Source: CAYSFW01 sp964620675 (GTDB lineage: Bacteria > Pseudomonadota > Gammaproteobacteria > UWMA-0217). Taken from it: 64,000 nucleotides of DNA. Location of the stretch: assembly GCA_964620675.1 (NCBI GenBank), contig CAZUJU010000004.1:40130-104129 (forward strand). The letters run 5' to 3'. Under the pieces are notes generated by a model. That model was not told where the DNA came from. It made no database searches and was given only the letters and a program-made list of their open reading frames with translations. The translations under genes were made by a program, and so were the position numbers. Positions 27,106 through 36,316 of the stretch are shown here, one piece after another (the first letter of the stretch is position 1; every line of letters begins with the position of its first letter).

Positions 27106-28335
27106 TTACAAACCACTCAACCACCGTTTCAATCGCGCCAGCCAAGTCTCGCGATGAGGTGCGTCGTGGCGCGCGCTGCGACGGCTTTGCATCCCGTACA
27201 GCAGCAATCCAACCCCAGTCGCGTAAATCGGATTCCGCACCACCTCGACCAGCCCTTTCACATGCTGCGGAAGCCCCAGCCGCACCGGCATGTGAAAGAC
27301 CTCCTCGGCCAATTCGATGGCACCATCCATCCGCGCCGATCCGCCGGTCAAAACGACCCCGGCGCCCAGCAACTCCAAAAACCCACTTTGCTTAAGCTCG
27401 GTATGTACCAGGCTCAACAACTCTTCGTATCGCGGTTCCACCACGCTCGCGAGAGTTTGCCGCGACAAGCGTCTACTGGCGCGGTCGCCCACGCTCGGGA
27501 CCTCGATACTCTCGTCGGGGTGCGCCAATTGCTTCAGCGCGCACGCGTACTTGATCTTGATGTCTTCGGCCGACTGCGTCGGCGTCCGCATCGCAACCGC
27601 GATATCGTTAGTGACCTGATCGCCGGCAATCGGAATCACCGAGGTGTAGCGAATCGCGCCATCGGTGAATACCGCAATGTCGGTAGTGCCGCCGCCGATG
27701 TCGATCAAGCAGACGCCTAGCTCCTTTTCATCGTCGGTCAATACCGAGTAGCTCGACGCGAGTTGTTCAAGAATGATGTCATCGACCTCCAGCCCACACC
27801 GCCGCACGCATTTCTCAATGTTCTGCACCGCGCTTTCGGCGGCGGTGACGAGATGAACCTTGGCATCAAGGCGAATGCCCGACATACCGACCGGTTCGCG
27901 GATGCCCTCCTGCTGATCGATGACGAATTCCTGCGGCAGGATATGCAGAATTTTCTGTTCGGCGGGAATGGCCACCGCGCGGGCCGCGTCGATCACACGC
28001 TCGACGTCATTCATCGAGACCTCGCGCTTGTCCTTGATCGCGACCATTCCGTGCGAGTTGAGGCTGCGGATGTGGTTGCCGGCGATCCCCGCGTAAACGC
28101 TGTGGACCTGACAGTCGGCCATCAATTCGGCCTCTTCGACCGCTCGCTTGATCGATTCGACGGTCGACTCGATATTGACGACGACCCCCTTTTTCAGTCC
28201 CCGTGATGGGTGCGAACCGAGGCCGATGATCTCGACTTCGCCTTCGGGATTGATCTCGCCGACGATCGCCACGACCTTCGAAGTCCCGATATCGAGACCG
28301 ACGATCATTTCGTTTTGCTGCTGCTTCTTAGACAT
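27106..28335 (-). CDS. ftsA: Cell division actin-like ATPase FtsA
   Basis: FtsA tethers FtsZ filaments to the membrane. The 409-residue protein has the actin-like phosphate 1 motif VGLDIGTSKV, the SHI/1C subdomain, phosphate 2 IDIGGGTTDI and a C-terminal amphipathic helix (WLARLKRWLSGL) for membrane binding. The ATG at 28335 is used because FtsA proteins start just before the DIGTSK motif; it overlaps the ftsQ end by 8 bases. Confidence 0.97.
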   Translation of the reverse strand: MSKKQQQNEMIVGLDIGTSKVVAIVGEINPEGEVEIIGLGSHPSRGLKKGVVVNIESTVESIKRAVEEAELMADCQVHSVYAGIAGNHIRSLNSHGMVAIKDKREVSMNDVERVIDAARAVAIPAEQKILHILPQEFVIDQQEGIREPVGMSGIRLDAKVHLVTAAESAVQNIEKCVRRCGLEVDDIILEQLASSYSVLTDDEKELGVCLIDIGGGTTDIAVFTDGAIRYTSVIPIAGDQVTNDIAVAMRTPTQSAEDIKIKYACALKQLAHPDESIEVPSVGDRASRRLSRQTLASVVEPRYEELLSLVHTELKQSGFLELLGAGVVLTGGSARMDGAIELAEEVFHMPVRLGLPQHVKGLVEVVRNPIYATGVGLLLYGMQSRRSARHDAPHRETWLARLKRWLSGL

Positions 28336-29176
28336 TTTTGCGCGATCCGTGTTGCTGTCCCGTCGTCCGCAGGGCGGCGTCCTGCTCCCGCCAGCGCACC
28401 GCGAAACCGTTGGCGTAACGCAGGTCAAGTCCGTCGATACGCGCGATGAACGGCGAAAGGGTTGATCTAAAGACTTCGGCGAAGCGCTGCAAACGCTCCT
28501 CGCGGTTTCGGCGGCCCAAGGCGAGCGATACCCCATCGCGTAGAACCAGACGCTGATCGAGGCGCGCATCTTCTTGAAGTTCAACCAGATTCAGGCCAAG
28601 TTCCTGGAGCACCTGATCGGCCACGATGAATGCCTGAATCAACTCATGTTCGCGACCGACGCGGCCGGTGATTTTCGGTAGGTTCGCAGGGATCTCCGCC
28701 ACCGCGACGGTGAACACCTCACCGTGCCGATTGAGCAAGGCACTCTCGCCCCAGCGCGCGATCGGTTGTTGCTCTTCGAGCACGACCAACAAGCGATTCG
28801 GCCAAACCCGCCGCAGCGCGACCCGATGCACCCACGGCACCGCTTCGAGTTTGCGTTGGAGTACGCCAAGATTCTGGCTGAAAAAGCCGGCGTTAACGCT
28901 CTCCGCCAACGTCGCGCGCAGGCGCTCCGGATCGATCACGTTGATCTCGCCGCGCACCTGAACGTGGCGGAATGGCAGCGTAGTCGGCAACTGGGTCCAT
29001 TGATAAAACCGCAACCCGGCGAGGCCGATCACGCCCGCGACCGCGACTACACCGAGCTTCGAGAGCAAGGGCCGAATGTCACTCCAGAGCTGACGCAGCT
29101 GCTGCCAGCGCTGCAGCGAACGCTGACGCAGCCCGTTGCTCGCGCGGCGGCGGGCGGCCCGCGGGCGGCGCGTCAT
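28328..29176 (-). CDS. ftsQ: Cell division protein FtsQ
   Basis: FtsQ is a single-pass periplasmic divisome protein that recruits FtsB and FtsL. It is 282 residues long with a basic cytoplasmic tail (1-40), a membrane helix (~41-60), a POTRA domain beginning near FRHVQVRGEINV, and a beta domain with RRVWPNRLLVVLEEQQPIARWG. The start ATG at 29176 overlaps the ddlB stop (ATGA) and has GGGAGGA upstream. Confidence 0.96.
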   Translation of the reverse strand: MTRRPRAARRRASNGLRQRSLQRWQQLRQLWSDIRPLLSKLGVVAVAGVIGLAGLRFYQWTQLPTTLPFRHVQVRGEINVIDPERLRATLAESVNAGFFSQNLGVLQRKLEAVPWVHRVALRRVWPNRLLVVLEEQQPIARWGESALLNRHGEVFTVAVAEIPANLPKITGRVGREHELIQAFIVADQVLQELGLNLVELQEDARLDQRLVLRDGVSLALGRRNREERLQRFAEVFRSTLSPFIARIDGLDLRYANGFAVRWREQDAALRTTGQQHGSRKNV

Positions 29177-30108
29177 ACCGTCCTCCCATTGCGGTTCAGG
29201 CTGGTCGCGAGAATGCGCAGCACCAAATCATTGAAATCGATCCCGGCGACGGCGGCGGCCTTGGGCACCAGGCTGTGACTGGTCATGCCCGGTACGGTAT
29301 TGAGCTCAATCAACCAGACCTTGCCAGCGCGATCGCGAAAGCAATCCACCCGCCCCCAACCGCTGGCACCGAGCACCTGGAATGCTTGCGCGCAGAGTTG
29401 CCGGATTGCCTGCTCGTCCACGTCGTCGAGGCCGGCCGGACATCGGTATTCGGTATCCTCGGCGACATACTTCGCGTGAAAGTCGTAAAACTGTTGCGTC
29501 GCGACCACCCGAATCAGCGGCAGCGCTTTCCCATCGAGAATGCCGCAAGTCAGTTCGTCACCGTCGATAAATTGCTCCGCCATCGCCACCCCGCCGCCCG
29601 CCGCAGCGTTCGCGTAGGCCGCGGCCAGATCTTCCCGACGCGTGACGATCGTCACGCCGATGCTAGAACCCTCGGCCGCGGGCTTGACCACGACCGGCAG
29701 ACCGAGCGTCTTGACCACCGCGTCCCAATCGGATTCCGCGCTCAAGCGTATAAAATTCGGTGTCGGCAAGCCCGCCGAACGCCAGATGCGCTTGGTCAGC
29801 AACTTGTCCATGCTCACCGCCGATGCGGTTACGCCGCTGCCGGTGTAGGGCAGTTGCAGCAGTTCGAGCACGCCCTGCAGCACACCATCTTCGCCACCGG
29901 TGCCGTGTACGACGTTGAACGCGCGGGCGAAACCACCCGCGCGCAGGCGTTGATCGATGTCGCGCCCGACATCCACGCCATGAGCATCGATTCCCGCCGC
30001 TTGCAGACCCCGCAACACCGCATCGCCACTGACCAGCGAGACCTCGCGTTCCGCCGACCAGCCGCCCATCAACACCGCGACTCTACCGAACTGTTCCGCC
30101 GTCCACAT
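29173..30108 (-). CDS. ddlB: D-alanine--D-alanine ligase
   Basis: An ATP-grasp ligase that makes the D-Ala-D-Ala dipeptide for MurF. The 311-residue protein starts with the RVAVLMGGWSAEREVSL substrate loop. It shows the VVKPAAEGSSIGV ATP-grasp strand, and the metal-binding IELNTVPGMT with SLVPKAA at the end. The ATG at 30108 is chosen, 9 bases after GGGAGG; a TTG two codons upstream is too close to that site. It overlaps the murC end by a few bases. Confidence 0.97.
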   Translation of the reverse strand: MWTAEQFGRVAVLMGGWSAEREVSLVSGDAVLRGLQAAGIDAHGVDVGRDIDQRLRAGGFARAFNVVHGTGGEDGVLQGVLELLQLPYTGSGVTASAVSMDKLLTKRIWRSAGLPTPNFIRLSAESDWDAVVKTLGLPVVVKPAAEGSSIGVTIVTRREDLAAAYANAAAGGGVAMAEQFIDGDELTCGILDGKALPLIRVVATQQFYDFHAKYVAEDTEYRCPAGLDDVDEQAIRQLCAQAFQVLGASGWGRVDCFRDRAGKVWLIELNTVPGMTSHSLVPKAAAVAGIDFNDLVLRILATSLNRNGRTV

Positions 30109-30110
30109 GC

Positions 30111-31538
30111 TCAAGCGCCTCCCTGGGTTGCAAGCTGTTGCGCGAGTTCGGCCGCGAGGGCGCCGACGTTCCCGGCGCCTTGCGTCAGCACCACGTCGCC
30201 GTCGTGCAACAACCGCGTTAACACGGCCAACAACGCACGCGGATCCGCCACGTTGATTGGCTCGATAGACCCCCTTGCCGCGATCGCCGCCGCGAGCGCC
30301 TGGCTATCGATCCCTGCGATCGGTTGCTCGCTCGCGGCGTAGACATCCAGCAATACCAGAACGTCGGCGGCCACTAGCACCTCGACGAACTCATCAAAGA
30401 GGTCGCGAGTGCGGGTGTAACGATGCGGCTGAAAGACCATCACGCAGCGACGGGTCGGCCAAACCTGCCGCAATGCGGCGAGGGTCGCGGCAACCTCGGT
30501 CGGATGGTGTCCGTAGTCGTCGACGAGGGTGATCGTCCCCACTGCAAGCGCGAAGTCGCCGTACACCTGAAAGCGCCGACCCACGCCACCGAACTGGCGC
30601 AACGCGCGCTGGATAACCAGATCCGACAGCCCAACCTGGACCGCGATCGCGATCGCCGCGAGTGCATTCAAAACGTTGTGGCGGCCGGGAATGTTGAGTT
30701 CGACCTCGAGCACACTCTCGCGCTCGGCGATCGCAACGCGAAACTTCGATCCTAGTCCGGCGTATTCGATCCCCTCGGCGCGCACATCGGCGGGATAATC
30801 GATCGCATAGGTGATCACCGGCCGCGTTACCTGAGGCAGAATCTCGCGCACGCCGGGATCGTCCACACACAGTATCGCCAGCCCATAGAACGGCAGGTGA
30901 TGCAGAAAATCCACAAACACCTGTTTCAACCGCCCCATGTCACCGTCGTAGGTCGCGAGGTGATCGGCATCAATGTTGGTTACCACGGCCAGGATCGGCT
31001 GGAGATAGAGGAACGAGGCGTCGCTCTCATCCGCCTCCGCGACCAGATAGCGGCCGTTACCGAGGCGCGAGTGACTGGCGGTACTATTCAACCGCCCGCC
31101 GATCACAAACGTCGGGTCGAGTCCGCCTTCGGCGAGGATGCTTGCGACCAAGCTGGTGGTCGTGGTTTTGCCGTGGGTCCCGGCGATCGCGATCCCTTCA
31201 CGGAAACGCATCAGTTCAGCGAGCATTTCTGCGCGCGGGATGACCGGAATGCGCGCCGCGCGCGCGGCGCGAATCTCGGGGTTGCGTTCGTCAATCGCGC
31301 TGGAAACGACAACCACACTGGCGCCGTCGACGTGGTCGGCCGCGTGGGTTTGCACGACCGTGGCACCGAGCTCCTGCAACCGCCGGGTCACCGAGTTCTC
31401 CGCGAGATCCGATCCGCTGACCTGGTAGCCCAGATTGAGAAACACCTCGGCAATGCCGCCCATGCCCGAGCCGCCGATCCCGACAAAATGCAGGCGTCCG
31501 ATCCGGTGCGCCAAGCCGATATCCGAGTAGGGTCTCAC
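30111..31538 (-). CDS. murC: UDP-N-acetylmuramate--L-alanine ligase
   Basis: MurC adds L-Ala to UDP-MurNAc. The 475-residue Mur ligase has the N-terminal FVGIGGSGMGGIAEV motif, the P-loop GTHGKTTTTS, and EADESDASFLYL. The start is GTG at 31538, overlapping the murG stop as GTGA, with GGGAGG upstream. ddlB follows directly. Confidence 0.97.
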   Translation of the reverse strand: MRPYSDIGLAHRIGRLHFVGIGGSGMGGIAEVFLNLGYQVSGSDLAENSVTRRLQELGATVVQTHAADHVDGASVVVVSSAIDERNPEIRAARAARIPVIPRAEMLAELMRFREGIAIAGTHGKTTTTSLVASILAEGGLDPTFVIGGRLNSTASHSRLGNGRYLVAEADESDASFLYLQPILAVVTNIDADHLATYDGDMGRLKQVFVDFLHHLPFYGLAILCVDDPGVREILPQVTRPVITYAIDYPADVRAEGIEYAGLGSKFRVAIAERESVLEVELNIPGRHNVLNALAAIAIAVQVGLSDLVIQRALRQFGGVGRRFQVYGDFALAVGTITLVDDYGHHPTEVAATLAALRQVWPTRRCVMVFQPHRYTRTRDLFDEFVEVLVAADVLVLLDVYAASEQPIAGIDSQALAAAIAARGSIEPINVADPRALLAVLTRLLHDGDVVLTQGAGNVGALAAELAQQLATQGGA

Positions 31539-32665
31539 AGGGTAACCTCCCGCAGCGCGACTGCAAGGTTGTGGGAACCGCCCGCGAGCGTGGCGGCGAT
31601 GACTTCGGCCGCGTCCGGCCGACTCAAACCGTGGCTGGCCTCGCTCATGCGCATTAGATCGGCACGGTCGCGATTGAGATCGAACAACACCGCAGCGAGC
31701 CGTTCCGGGGTTAATTCAATGTCAGGAATCAACACCGCCGCGCCGCGCGCGACAAGCGAGCGCGCATTCGCGGTTTGATGATCGTCAACCGCATGGGGAT
31801 AAGGGACCAGGACCGCCGGCAACCCGCATTGCGCGAGCTCTGCGACCGTGAGTGCACCCGCCCGCGCCACGACCAGATCGGCCCAGCCATAGGGTTCCGC
31901 CATTTGTGTGACAAAGGCGTCGATCCTGGCCGCGACGCCCGCCTGGGCATATTCCGCGCGGGTAAGATCGAGGTGACGATCGCCGCACTGGTGCCAGATT
32001 TGCGGACGCGCCTCCTGCGGCAGCAATGCGAGCGCACGCGGGACGGTTTGGTTCAACTTCAACGCTCCCAGGCTGCCGCCCACGACGAACACCCGTAACG
32101 CGCCGCGTCCTTCGGCCAACCGCGCGCGCGCCGGCGCGACCGTCAACAGTTCGTGGCGTAACGGATTGCCGGTGTAATGCACCGTGCGACGGAAGCCGAG
32201 CGCTTCAAAGCTCTGCGGAAAGCCCTCGAACACTTCGGTTGCGAGCCGCGCAAGCCACCGATTGGTCAAGCCGGGAATCGCATTTTGTTCGTGAATGTAG
32301 AGTGGAATTCGCAACATGGCCGCCGCCAATCCACCCGGACCGGCGGCGAATCCGCCCATGCCGAGGACGGCTCGCGGCCGAATTCGGCGCATCACCCCCA
32401 AGGCCCGCCCGACCGCTCGTATCAGCGCGAACGGCGCGAGTAATCGCGTACGCAAATCCGTTCCCCGTACTCCGGCAATCGGCAGTTCGAACAACTCGTA
32501 ACCGTGCTGCGGCACGATCCTGGTTTCCATCTTGTCCTTCGACCCCAGCCACAGCACCGGAACGCCCCGCCGCCGCAGCGCGTCAGCGACCGCGAGCGCC
32601 GGGAAAATGTGTCCGCCCGTTCCGCCCGCCATGATCAGCACCGGTCGCGACCCGCTTTGATTCAT
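31535..32665 (-). CDS. murG: UDP-GlcNAc--undecaprenyl-pyrophosphoryl-MurNAc-pentapeptide transferase
   Basis: MurG adds GlcNAc to lipid I, forming lipid II at the cytoplasmic face. The 376-residue GT-B enzyme has the two glycine-rich loops GGTGGHIFPAL and GGSLGALKLN, and the sugar-binding region RAGALTVAEL. The ATG at 32665 overlaps the ftsW stop by four bases. Confidence 0.97.
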   Translation of the reverse strand: MNQSGSRPVLIMAGGTGGHIFPALAVADALRRRGVPVLWLGSKDKMETRIVPQHGYELFELPIAGVRGTDLRTRLLAPFALIRAVGRALGVMRRIRPRAVLGMGGFAAGPGGLAAAMLRIPLYIHEQNAIPGLTNRWLARLATEVFEGFPQSFEALGFRRTVHYTGNPLRHELLTVAPARARLAEGRGALRVFVVGGSLGALKLNQTVPRALALLPQEARPQIWHQCGDRHLDLTRAEYAQAGVAARIDAFVTQMAEPYGWADLVVARAGALTVAELAQCGLPAVLVPYPHAVDDHQTANARSLVARGAAVLIPDIELTPERLAAVLFDLNRDRADLMRMSEASHGLSRPDAAEVIAATLAGGSHNLAVALREVTL

Positions 32666-33858
32666 GTCCGCCCTCCACGATCAACCCAGGACGAACCGCC
32701 ACCGCTTCGAAGCGCGAGATCATGTACCTCACGATGAACCCGTAACACCAGGCCCAGCCCGATGCACATCGCGACCACGCTACTGCCGCCTGCGCTCATC
32801 AACGGCAACGTCAATCCCTTGGTCGGCAGCACCCCCATATTTACACCGATATTGACAAACACCTGGAGCGCGATCCACAACCCGACGCCGTAAGCGACGA
32901 ATGCCCCGTACAGATGACCGGCGCGCTCGGCCGCGGTACCAATCGCGAACGCGCGCCACACGGTGTAGGTGAACAAAAACAACACCACGCTGACGCCGAT
33001 GAATCCCAGCTCCTCGGCGAGGATTGCGAAGACGAAGTCATTGTGCGCCTCCGGGAGATAGAACAGCTTCTGGATGCTGGCGCCAAGACCGACACCGGTC
33101 CACCCACCACTGCCGATCGCGATGAGCGACTGGGTCAGCTGAAATCCGGTATTGAAAGGATCGGCCCAGGGATCGGCGAACGTCATCAAGCGCTGCAGGC
33201 GGTAGGACGAGGTCACTGCGAGTACGGCGAAGGCACCCCCCGCGATCGCGATCAAAATCAAAAAATGGGTAATTCGCACCCCACCGAGAAACAGCAGCCC
33301 CATGATCACGGCGACGATCACCGCCGCCGCGCCGTAATCCGGCTGCGCCAACAACAGCGCCGAGACCAGCGCAGCGACCAGCATCGGCTTAAAGAAGCCG
33401 ACGAAACTCCCGCGCACGTCGTGGCCATGGCGCACGATGTAACCGGCCATGTAAAGAATCATCAACAGCTTGGCCAACTCGGAGACCTGCAACACGGCGG
33501 GACCGAGATTGATCCAGCGGGTCGCCCCGTTCACCGTGCGCCCGACACCGGGCACGAGCACCACGATCAGCAGCACGAATATGAGCCCGAGCAGGATCAC
33601 GCCAGCGACGTCCCAGAGCTGCAATGGCAGCTCATAGACGATGTAGGCCGCGAATAGACCGATCGCCACGTAGACCAGCTGGCGCGTCAGGTAGTGGTAG
33701 GGGTTGTTGAAATTTTGGTCCGAGATGCCGATCGCCGATGAACCGACCATGATCAGTCCGAACGCCAGCAACGCCGCGACGACCAGCATCAAACCGATAT
33801 CCAGTCGCTGGCGTAATTGAATCGTCAAGGCATCGCTGAGTTGTCGCGTCGCTTGCAT
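32662..33858 (-). CDS. ftsW: SEDS peptidoglycan glycosyltransferase FtsW
   Basis: FtsW polymerises septal glycan with FtsI. The 398-residue protein has about ten membrane helices, with the SEDS landmarks GATRWINLGP and LPEAHNDFVFAILAEELG and a final PLMSAGGSS. The ATG at 33858 overlaps the murD stop (ATGA) with GGGAG at proper distance; a start nine codons upstream lies inside murD. Confidence 0.96.
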   Translation of the reverse strand: MQATRQLSDALTIQLRQRLDIGLMLVVAALLAFGLIMVGSSAIGISDQNFNNPYHYLTRQLVYVAIGLFAAYIVYELPLQLWDVAGVILLGLIFVLLIVVLVPGVGRTVNGATRWINLGPAVLQVSELAKLLMILYMAGYIVRHGHDVRGSFVGFFKPMLVAALVSALLLAQPDYGAAAVIVAVIMGLLFLGGVRITHFLILIAIAGGAFAVLAVTSSYRLQRLMTFADPWADPFNTGFQLTQSLIAIGSGGWTGVGLGASIQKLFYLPEAHNDFVFAILAEELGFIGVSVVLFLFTYTVWRAFAIGTAAERAGHLYGAFVAYGVGLWIALQVFVNIGVNMGVLPTKGLTLPLMSAGGSSVVAMCIGLGLVLRVHREVHDLALRSGGGSSWVDRGGRT

Positions 33859-35234
33859 CAGTTGTTTCTCCCTTGCAGCGCGCACACCTGTTCGGCGAAC
33901 CGCTCACCGCGATGGGCATAGCCCATGAACATGTCGAAACTCGCGCAAGCCGGCGATAACAACACGTAGTCGCCGGGTTCGGCGAGGGTCTGAGCGAGCG
34001 CAACCGCTTCTTCCAGCGTGGGCACCTGACGCACTTCGCAAGCGCCTTCGAGGGCCGCCGCAAGCTTTGGCGCGTCCTCACCGAAGAGCAATACGGCCCG
34101 CGCCCGCGCCGCGACTGCGGTACGCAAAAGCGAGAAATCCTGCCCCTTGCCCTGGCCACCCGCGAGCAGAATGACCGGATCACGCAACCCATTGAGGGCC
34201 GCGACCGCGGCGCCGACGTTGGTGGCTTTGGAATCGTTCAACCAGGTCACGCCATCGAGCTCGCGCACCCATTGCGTGCGATGGGGTAAGCCGGAGTATT
34301 GGCGCAGCGCTTCGAGCATCGCCGCAAGCGGCAAACCCACGGCAGCGCCTAACGCCAGCGCGGCCAAGGCGTTAGCGATATTGTGGCGACCATAAAGTCG
34401 CATCTCCGCAACCGGCATCAGCAGCTCATCGCCCTTCGCCAACCAGTACGGCCCCGGATCGGTGCCGCGTAGCCCAAACTGTCCCGCCGCGGGCGGATCC
34501 AGACCGAAGCTCACGCGGGTCTGCCCGCGCGGCACCAGACTCATCACACGCGGATCGTCGCGATTAACAACGCAGATCTCGGCGCCGCCGAAAATACGCG
34601 CCTTGGCCGCGGCGTAATAAGCGATGTCCGGGTACCGATCGAGGTGATCCTCGCTGATATTGAGGATCGCCGCGGCGGCCGGTCGCAACGAAAAGGTCGA
34701 TTCAAGTTGAAAGCTCGATAGTTCGAGCACGTATAACTCAGCCTCGGGCGTCCGCAGCAGATCGAGTGCCGGGGTGCCAAAGTTGCCTCCGAGCGCGCCG
34801 TTCCAACCGGCGACTTGCGTCATGGACCATAACAGGTGCACCACGGTGCTCTTTCCGTTCGAACCGGTAACCGCGACGATCGGCGCGGTGGCTATCCGGG
34901 CGAACAACTCAACATCCCCGACAACCTCGACCCCGCTCGCGATTGCCTGCTGCACGCAGGGCAACGCGCGCGGCACGCCAGGACTCAGAATCACGCGACC
35001 GTAGTCGCTCCAGCGCAAGTCGTTGCAGTTGCCTAGCCGCAGCTCGGCACCCGGGAACTGGGCCTGCAATTGGGCGTTCAGTTCAGGTGTGTCGCGACTG
35101 TCGGCAAGCACGCAGGGAATACCGCTTTGGCGCAGGTAACGCGCCACGGAGCAGCCGGTATCGCCCATGCCCCACACCAGCCAGGGGTGGTTTCGATCGA
35201 GCAACGGCAGGGTTGACAGCGCGATTCGGTTCAT
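33858..35234 (-). CDS. murD: UDP-N-acetylmuramoylalanine--D-glutamate ligase
   Basis: MurD adds D-Glu to UDP-MurNAc-L-Ala. The protein has the N-terminal WGMGDTGCSVARYL, the P-loop GSNGKSTVVHLL, ISEDHLDRYP and the C-terminal LLSPACASFDMF. The ATG at 35234 is preferred over an adjacent TTG; it overlaps the mraY stop codon by one base. Confidence 0.97.
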   Translation of the reverse strand: MNRIALSTLPLLDRNHPWLVWGMGDTGCSVARYLRQSGIPCVLADSRDTPELNAQLQAQFPGAELRLGNCNDLRWSDYGRVILSPGVPRALPCVQQAIASGVEVVGDVELFARIATAPIVAVTGSNGKSTVVHLLWSMTQVAGWNGALGGNFGTPALDLLRTPEAELYVLELSSFQLESTFSLRPAAAAILNISEDHLDRYPDIAYYAAAKARIFGGAEICVVNRDDPRVMSLVPRGQTRVSFGLDPPAAGQFGLRGTDPGPYWLAKGDELLMPVAEMRLYGRHNIANALAALALGAAVGLPLAAMLEALRQYSGLPHRTQWVRELDGVTWLNDSKATNVGAAVAALNGLRDPVILLAGGQGKGQDFSLLRTAVAARARAVLLFGEDAPKLAAALEGACEVRQVPTLEEAVALAQTLAEPGDYVLLSPACASFDMFMGYAHRGERFAEQVCALQGRNN

Positions 35235-36316
35235 CAACGTACCTTTAAGGTCGCTAATCCGATCAGCACCAGGACCACGGTGATAATCCAGAATCGCACG
35301 ATGACCCGCGGTTCAGGCCAGCCCTTCAGCTCAAAGTGATGGTGGATCGGCGCCATGCGAAAGATGCGTTTGCCGGTTAGTTTGAACGACGCCACCTGCA
35401 GGATGACCGAGATGGTTTCGAGGACGAAAACGCCACCCATGATCATCAGCACGAATTCCTGATGGGTAACGATCGCAATCGATCCGAGCGCGGCGCCGAG
35501 TGCGAGCGCGCCGATATCGCCCATAAACACTTGGGCGGGATAGGTGTTAAACCAGAGAAAGCCCAACCCGGCACCGACCAGTGCCGCGGTAAAGACGGTG
35601 ATCTCCCCGACCCCGGCGATGTAAGGGATCGAGAGATACTCGGCAAACTTGACATGCCCGGTGAAGTACGCGATCAACCCCAAGGCGCCGCCGACCAGCA
35701 CCGAGGGCAATATCGCGAGCCCGTCCAACCCGTCGGTCAGATTGACCGCATTGCTCGAGCCGACAATGATGAAGTAGGCCCAGGGGATGAAAAGCAAGCC
35801 CATTTGCCACCCGAAATCCTTGAAGATCGGGATCAGGAGCGTGGTTTCCTGCGGGCTCGCCGCGGACACGTAAAGAAATATCGCTGCCAGCAAGGCCACC
35901 AACGATTGACCCAACATCTTCGCGCGCGGCGCCAAGCCCTTGGAGTTGCCGTAACGCAACTTGAGGAAGTCATCGACGCCGCCGACCAGACCGAACCCGA
36001 GCGTTACCAGTAGCACGACCCAGACAAAGCGGTTACTCAAATCGCTCCACAGCACGGTCGTTAACCCGACCGCGAGCAAGATCAGCAATCCGCCCATCGT
36101 CGGCGTACCCGCCTTGCCAAGGTGGCTCTGCGGGCCATCCTTACGCACCTGCTGGCCCACCTTGTATTCGGTCAGCTTGCGAATCAACAGCGGGCCGAGC
36201 CATAGCGAGATCACCAGCGCCGTGAGGGTCGCCATGATGACCCGCATCGTAATGAATTCGAACGCGCGAAAGGCGCCTAAGTACTGTGTGAGCCATCGCG
36301 TGAGTTCAAGCAACAT
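35234..36316 (-). CDS. mraY: Phospho-MurNAc-pentapeptide transferase
   Basis: MraY makes lipid I by transferring phospho-MurNAc-pentapeptide to undecaprenyl phosphate. The 360-residue integral membrane protein shows GTPTMGG, the Asp-rich DDFLK, NLTDGLDGLA, and the C-terminal PIHHHFELKGWPE. The ATG at 36316 has a consensus GGAGG 8 bases upstream; it overlaps murF by 11 bases. Confidence 0.97.
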   Translation of the reverse strand: MLLELTRWLTQYLGAFRAFEFITMRVIMATLTALVISLWLGPLLIRKLTEYKVGQQVRKDGPQSHLGKAGTPTMGGLLILLAVGLTTVLWSDLSNRFVWVVLLVTLGFGLVGGVDDFLKLRYGNSKGLAPRAKMLGQSLVALLAAIFLYVSAASPQETTLLIPIFKDFGWQMGLLFIPWAYFIIVGSSNAVNLTDGLDGLAILPSVLVGGALGLIAYFTGHVKFAEYLSIPYIAGVGEITVFTAALVGAGLGFLWFNTYPAQVFMGDIGALALGAALGSIAIVTHQEFVLMIMGGVFVLETISVILQVASFKLTGKRIFRMAPIHHHFELKGWPEPRVIVRFWIITVVLVLIGLATLKVR